From: an uncultured Clostridia bacterium | GTDB lineage: Bacteria; Bacillota_A; Clostridia; TANB77; CAG-508 | DNA: 8,403 nucleotides | Assembly: GCA_947369305.1 (NCBI GenBank) | Contig: CANBLA010000035.1 | Coordinates: 1-8,403, forward strand | Direction of reading: 5' to 3' | Shown: piece by piece, positions 6,045-8,403 of the stretch | How positions within the stretch are numbered: position 1 is the first letter of the stretch | Layout: the number at the start of each line of letters is the position of its first letter | Position numbers and translations under genes: made by a program | Notes under the pieces: generated by a model | Databases searched by the model: none | Seen by the model: only the letters and a program-made list of their open reading frames with translations | What the model was told of the DNA's origin: nothing

Positions 6045-6073
6045 ATATTACCAATTTGTTGCAATTTTGTCAA
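6045..6073 (-). promoter_or_regulatory. Sigma-A promoter of the yqeG operon
   Basis: TTGACA (6073-6068), 17-nt spacer, TAATAT (6050-6045). It drives yqeG, the prepilin peptidase and pepP, and may read through to efp. Confidence 0.85.
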
Positions 6074-6078
6074 TTTTA

Positions 6079-6107
6079 TTTACAAAATAATTTTTTATTG
6101 CTATAAT
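6079..6107 (+). promoter_or_regulatory. Sigma-A promoter of the MFS gene
   Basis: TTTACA (6079-6084), 17-nt spacer, perfect TATAAT (6102-6107) with a TGn extension. Its -35 is only 5 bp from the divergent yqeG -35, so the two promoters face away from a shared 17-bp core. Confidence 0.85.
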
Positions 6108-6147
6108 AATTGATAGAAAAGAGAATTCAAACAATACTGGAGGTAAA

Positions 6148-7476
6148 ATGGAAAATTCAAAAGAAGAAAAAAACCGAAAATATAATCAAAATTTATATAA
6201 AATTTACAAAATGGTATCTTGGGACTTACTTTTTTATTATGCCATATCTTTCTTATTCTTAACTCAAGAAAAAGGCTTTTCAACCTCACAAATTATTTTT
6301 GCAGATGCTTTCTACCCCTTGTTTAAATTAACATTTCAAATTCCATCTACAATCTTAATTCAAAAGTTAGGTAAGAAAAACTCTCTTATACTAGCCAATT
6401 TATCTATTGTTGCCTATATTTTAATCGTAATGGGCTTATCGTCCACTTTAGGCTATGTAATTGCAAACATCTTCTGTGCTCTAGGTTATACTATAAAAGG
6501 CATTGCAGAGTCTAATTTACTTTACGATTCTATTAAAAATTCAGAAAATAAGCGAATCATTTTCTCTAAAATAGATGGATTTAGCTCTTCCTTGTATTAT
6601 TATTTTGATGCCATTACTGCCATCAGCTCAGGGTTCTTATTTGTTGTCAATCCCTATATTCCTATGATACTTTGCTTATCTTTTACAATTTTATCTGTTA
6701 TCTTATCTTATAAATTTAAGGAAATAGCACTAACCTCCAATGTATCAAAACAAGACGAACAAGCTAAAAATATCTCTAAAAATTTACCAATTCTAGAGCA
6801 ATTCAAATTTTATATTCGTGATTTAAGACAAGCATTCAAATTCATTGCAAAATCCAAACGACTTCGTTCATTAATCATTTTTAATGCCGTATTTGTTAGC
6901 TTTGTTGCACTCATGATAACATTTCGTCGTAGTCTTTTAACAGAATTAAATGTTCCAGATGAATACTTCGGAATTATATTTGCTATTTGGGGGTTAATTG
7001 CTGGATTTGCTTCCAACTCATCAGCACGTATTCAGACATCTCATGGAAACCATACTTTGAGTTTCTTAGGATTATCTTATTGTTTGTCTATAGTTTTCGC
7101 AGGACTTGTCGCCGTTCTTACAGAATTGCCACCTTTCTTAACTTATTTTTTAGTATTAGTTCTATTTACTGTACATTCTGTGATAACAGGTCCATACTAT
7201 ACACTTATCAAACAATATCTAGGAAGTTTTTCAACCAGTAGCATGAGAACTAAAATATTATCTGCCACTTTATTAGTGGAAAGTATCACTCGTACTATAA
7301 TTTCTTTTATTATTTCTTATCTAACAAATAATTTGTCAAGTGCAGTTTCAACTTTACTTATTGGCATTTCATTTACAATTGCTATTATTGTTGTATTATC
7401 CTACATGAAATCTCGTGTAGGACTAAAACCAGAAGAATATCCTGAATCTGATATGAAATTTAACGAACTATATTAA
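6148..7476 (+). CDS. Major facilitator superfamily transporter
   Basis: 442-residue polytopic membrane protein with about twelve hydrophobic segments in two halves. A long charged loop (about 190-240) lies between the sixth and seventh, the normal MFS layout. A weak motif A (IQKLGKKNSLI, 71-81) follows the second segment. The start of helix 1 (MVSWDLLFYYAISFLFLTQ) is like a group of uncharacterised clostridial MFS permeases. The substrate cannot be told from sequence; drug or metabolite export is possible. ATG 6148 is preceded by GGAGG (6139-6143). It stands alone between a promoter and a strong terminator. No in-frame CGG among its many CGA, CGT and AGA arginine codons. Confidence 0.9.
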   Translation: MENSKEEKNRKYNQNLYKIYKMVSWDLLFYYAISFLFLTQEKGFSTSQIIFADAFYPLFKLTFQIPSTILIQKLGKKNSLILANLSIVAYILIVMGLSSTLGYVIANIFCALGYTIKGIAESNLLYDSIKNSENKRIIFSKIDGFSSSLYYYFDAITAISSGFLFVVNPYIPMILCLSFTILSVILSYKFKEIALTSNVSKQDEQAKNISKNLPILEQFKFYIRDLRQAFKFIAKSKRLRSLIIFNAVFVSFVALMITFRRSLLTELNVPDEYFGIIFAIWGLIAGFASNSSARIQTSHGNHTLSFLGLSYCLSIVFAGLVAVLTELPPFLTYFLVLVLFTVHSVITGPYYTLIKQYLGSFSTSSMRTKILSATLLVESITRTIISFIISYLTNNLSSAVSTLLIGISFTIAIIVVLSYMKSRVGLKPEEYPESDMKFNELY

Positions 7477-7478
7477 GA

Positions 7479-7520
7479 AAACAAGGAAATAATGTACAAT
7501 TATTTCCTTGTTTCTTTTTT
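7479..7520. terminator. Strong bidirectional terminator between MFS and glycosyltransferase genes
   Basis: A perfect 15-bp stem (7479-7493 with 7499-7513) closes a 5-nt loop and is followed on the plus strand by CTTTTTT. It begins 2 nt after the MFS stop. On the minus strand the tail is TTCTTAATA, weaker but usable for the convergent glycosyltransferase gene. Confidence 0.92.
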
Positions 7521-8403
7521 AATAATAAAATTTCACACCACTAAACAATGAATCATATAATTGATCTAATGGACTTACTAATTGAGCTACCTCTTTGACG
7601 AAGAAAAATTCTGTCTTTCCCTTATCTGCACTCATATATAACGAACTTGCGAAACCTCCTATTTGCAAATTTGGATAGATAAATAAAATTGCTTCCATTG
7701 GTATTGCTCCTGGTAATACTTTTATATCCAAACTACTCAAAAAAGTTTCTTGATTAGCTGTTGGCAAAGCTCTTGGATGCGGCTTATATAAAATAATATA
7801 TTCCTCTTTATAATCTTGATAAACTTTGCGAATCATTTCCTCAAATTCTTCTTGTGTTTTATGTTCATAAAATGGTACTGTTCCTGTAATAATTAAATAT
7901 TTCGCCTCTTGATTAGTAAAATAAACTTCATCCAATTCTTGCTTATTTAAATTAATATTTTCTAAAAACATCTGCTTAGATTCTTCACTAAGTTCACGAT
8001 ATTTTTCTACAGCAACCACTTTTTCCAAATTAGCCCTTTGCATTTCTTTAGCAATTTTTGCATCTTCAAATTTTAGTTTTTCTGGATATTGCATTTCATA
8101 GGTTATATTTTCTCTTGTCAAAGCTGAAATTAACATATAATCATAATTAATATTTGCTGTAAATATTGGACTTTTTTCATCCACCATATAACTTCCCGGA
8201 TGGTCATTATCTCCTTCCATTACATTGGATTTTAGATTTTCAACTATCTTCAAATAATTTTCTTTTTCTTCTAAAAATCTTTCATATTTATTTTCTCGAT
8301 ATAATTCATATTCTCTTACATAGCTTAATGTCCCATTCGTATATAATGTAACACAAAATCGACTATCATCCAGACCTACTTTTCCAAACAATTCTGACTC
8401 TAA
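7519..8403 (-). CDS. Sialyltransferase-like GT-B glycosyltransferase, C-terminal part (5' end off the right edge)
   Basis: The frame is open to the window edge, so the start is missing; 294 residues are visible. The C-terminal half has KPHP (visible residues 207-210), followed by a Pro-Met-Glu turn (235-237) and GGFASSLYMS (249-258). These match the HP and SS motifs of bacterial sialyl-/polysialyltransferases (GT52 and PF07388-like), which bind the CMP-sugar. A catalytic D/E-D/E-G motif is usually found in the N-terminal half; at the place I would expect it (TNGTLSY, 22-28) the acidic residues are absent, though the alignment is uncertain. It probably adds a sialic-acid-like or other sugar to a surface glycan; neighbouring glycan genes would lie to the right. 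The TTG at 8391 is not a credible start. No in-frame CGG. Confidence 0.75.
   Translation of the reverse strand, partial: LESELFGKVGLDDSRFCVTLYTNGTLSYVREYELYRENKYERFLEEKENYLKIVENLKSNVMEGDNDHPGSYMVDEKSPIFTANINYDYMLISALTRENITYEMQYPEKLKFEDAKIAKEMQRANLEKVVAVEKYRELSEESKQMFLENINLNKQELDEVYFTNQEAKYLIITGTVPFYEHKTQEEFEEMIRKVYQDYKEEYIILYKPHPRALPTANQETFLSSLDIKVLPGAIPMEAILFIYPNLQIGGFASSLYMSADKGKTEFFFVKEVAQLVSPLDQLYDSLFSGVKFYY

Noticed and set aside
1..8403. CRISPR array, tRNA/rRNA genes, insertion sequences
   Set aside because: No repeated spacer pattern, cloverleaf with CCA-end features, transposase or terminal repeats were seen on either strand.

Overview
The window is AT-rich, Firmicutes-type DNA. It most resembles an uncultured gut Clostridia/Bacillota lineage, judging by consensus sigma-A promoters, strong GGAGG ribosome binding sites, lemA-TPM and yqeG/pepP/efp neighbourhoods and a CD1247-type zinc-ribbon gene. 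I cannot assign a genus from the sequence alone. It holds eleven protein genes, two of them cut by the window edges. I see no RNA genes, mobile elements or CRISPR arrays.

Layout, left to right. (1) On the minus strand, the first 56 residues of a small membrane-anchored protein with its own promoter (1-231). (2) On the minus strand, a lemA-TPM operon with a consensus promoter and a terminator at 253-278. (3) On the plus strand, an M23 (LytM-type) peptidase gene at 1980-2557, divergent from lemA, with a long U-rich leader containing a 12-bp hairpin. (4) On the minus strand, a housekeeping cluster read right to left: yqeG (HAD phosphatase), prepilin peptidase, M24 aminopeptidase P, efp (with its own promoter) and a coiled-coil/zinc-ribbon protein. 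Its stop codon abuts that of the M23 gene, and its terminator lies inside the M23 coding end. (5) On the plus strand, an MFS transporter, divergent from yqeG. (6) On the minus strand, the C-terminal part of a sialyltransferase-like GT-B glycosyltransferase, separated from the MFS gene by a strong bidirectional terminator.

Main discovery. In about 2,560 codons I find exactly three in-frame CGG codons, and each sits where the ribosome must move +1 to make the conserved protein. Two are in the M23 gene (2229 and 2461), which is intact only if both are bypassed. The third is at the end of the TPM gene (305-307), where a +1 shift replaces the ending RKF with the family-typical Gly-rich tail ending GSSRSF. 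At all three sites the C is skipped and the next codon is glycine GGN (GGG, GGT, GGA). The other thirteen CGG trinucleotides on coding strands that I found are all out of frame. This suggests that CGG is an unassigned or very slowly decoded codon in this organism and works as a general +1 frameshift signal (C-GGN read as Gly, or CGGN read as a quadruplet). Two random indels plus a divergent tail would not be expected to fall only on this codon.

The rest is ordinary chromosomal content: cell-envelope maintenance (LemA, TPM, M23), protein synthesis and turnover (EF-P, aminopeptidase P), pilin processing, and surface glycan synthesis.
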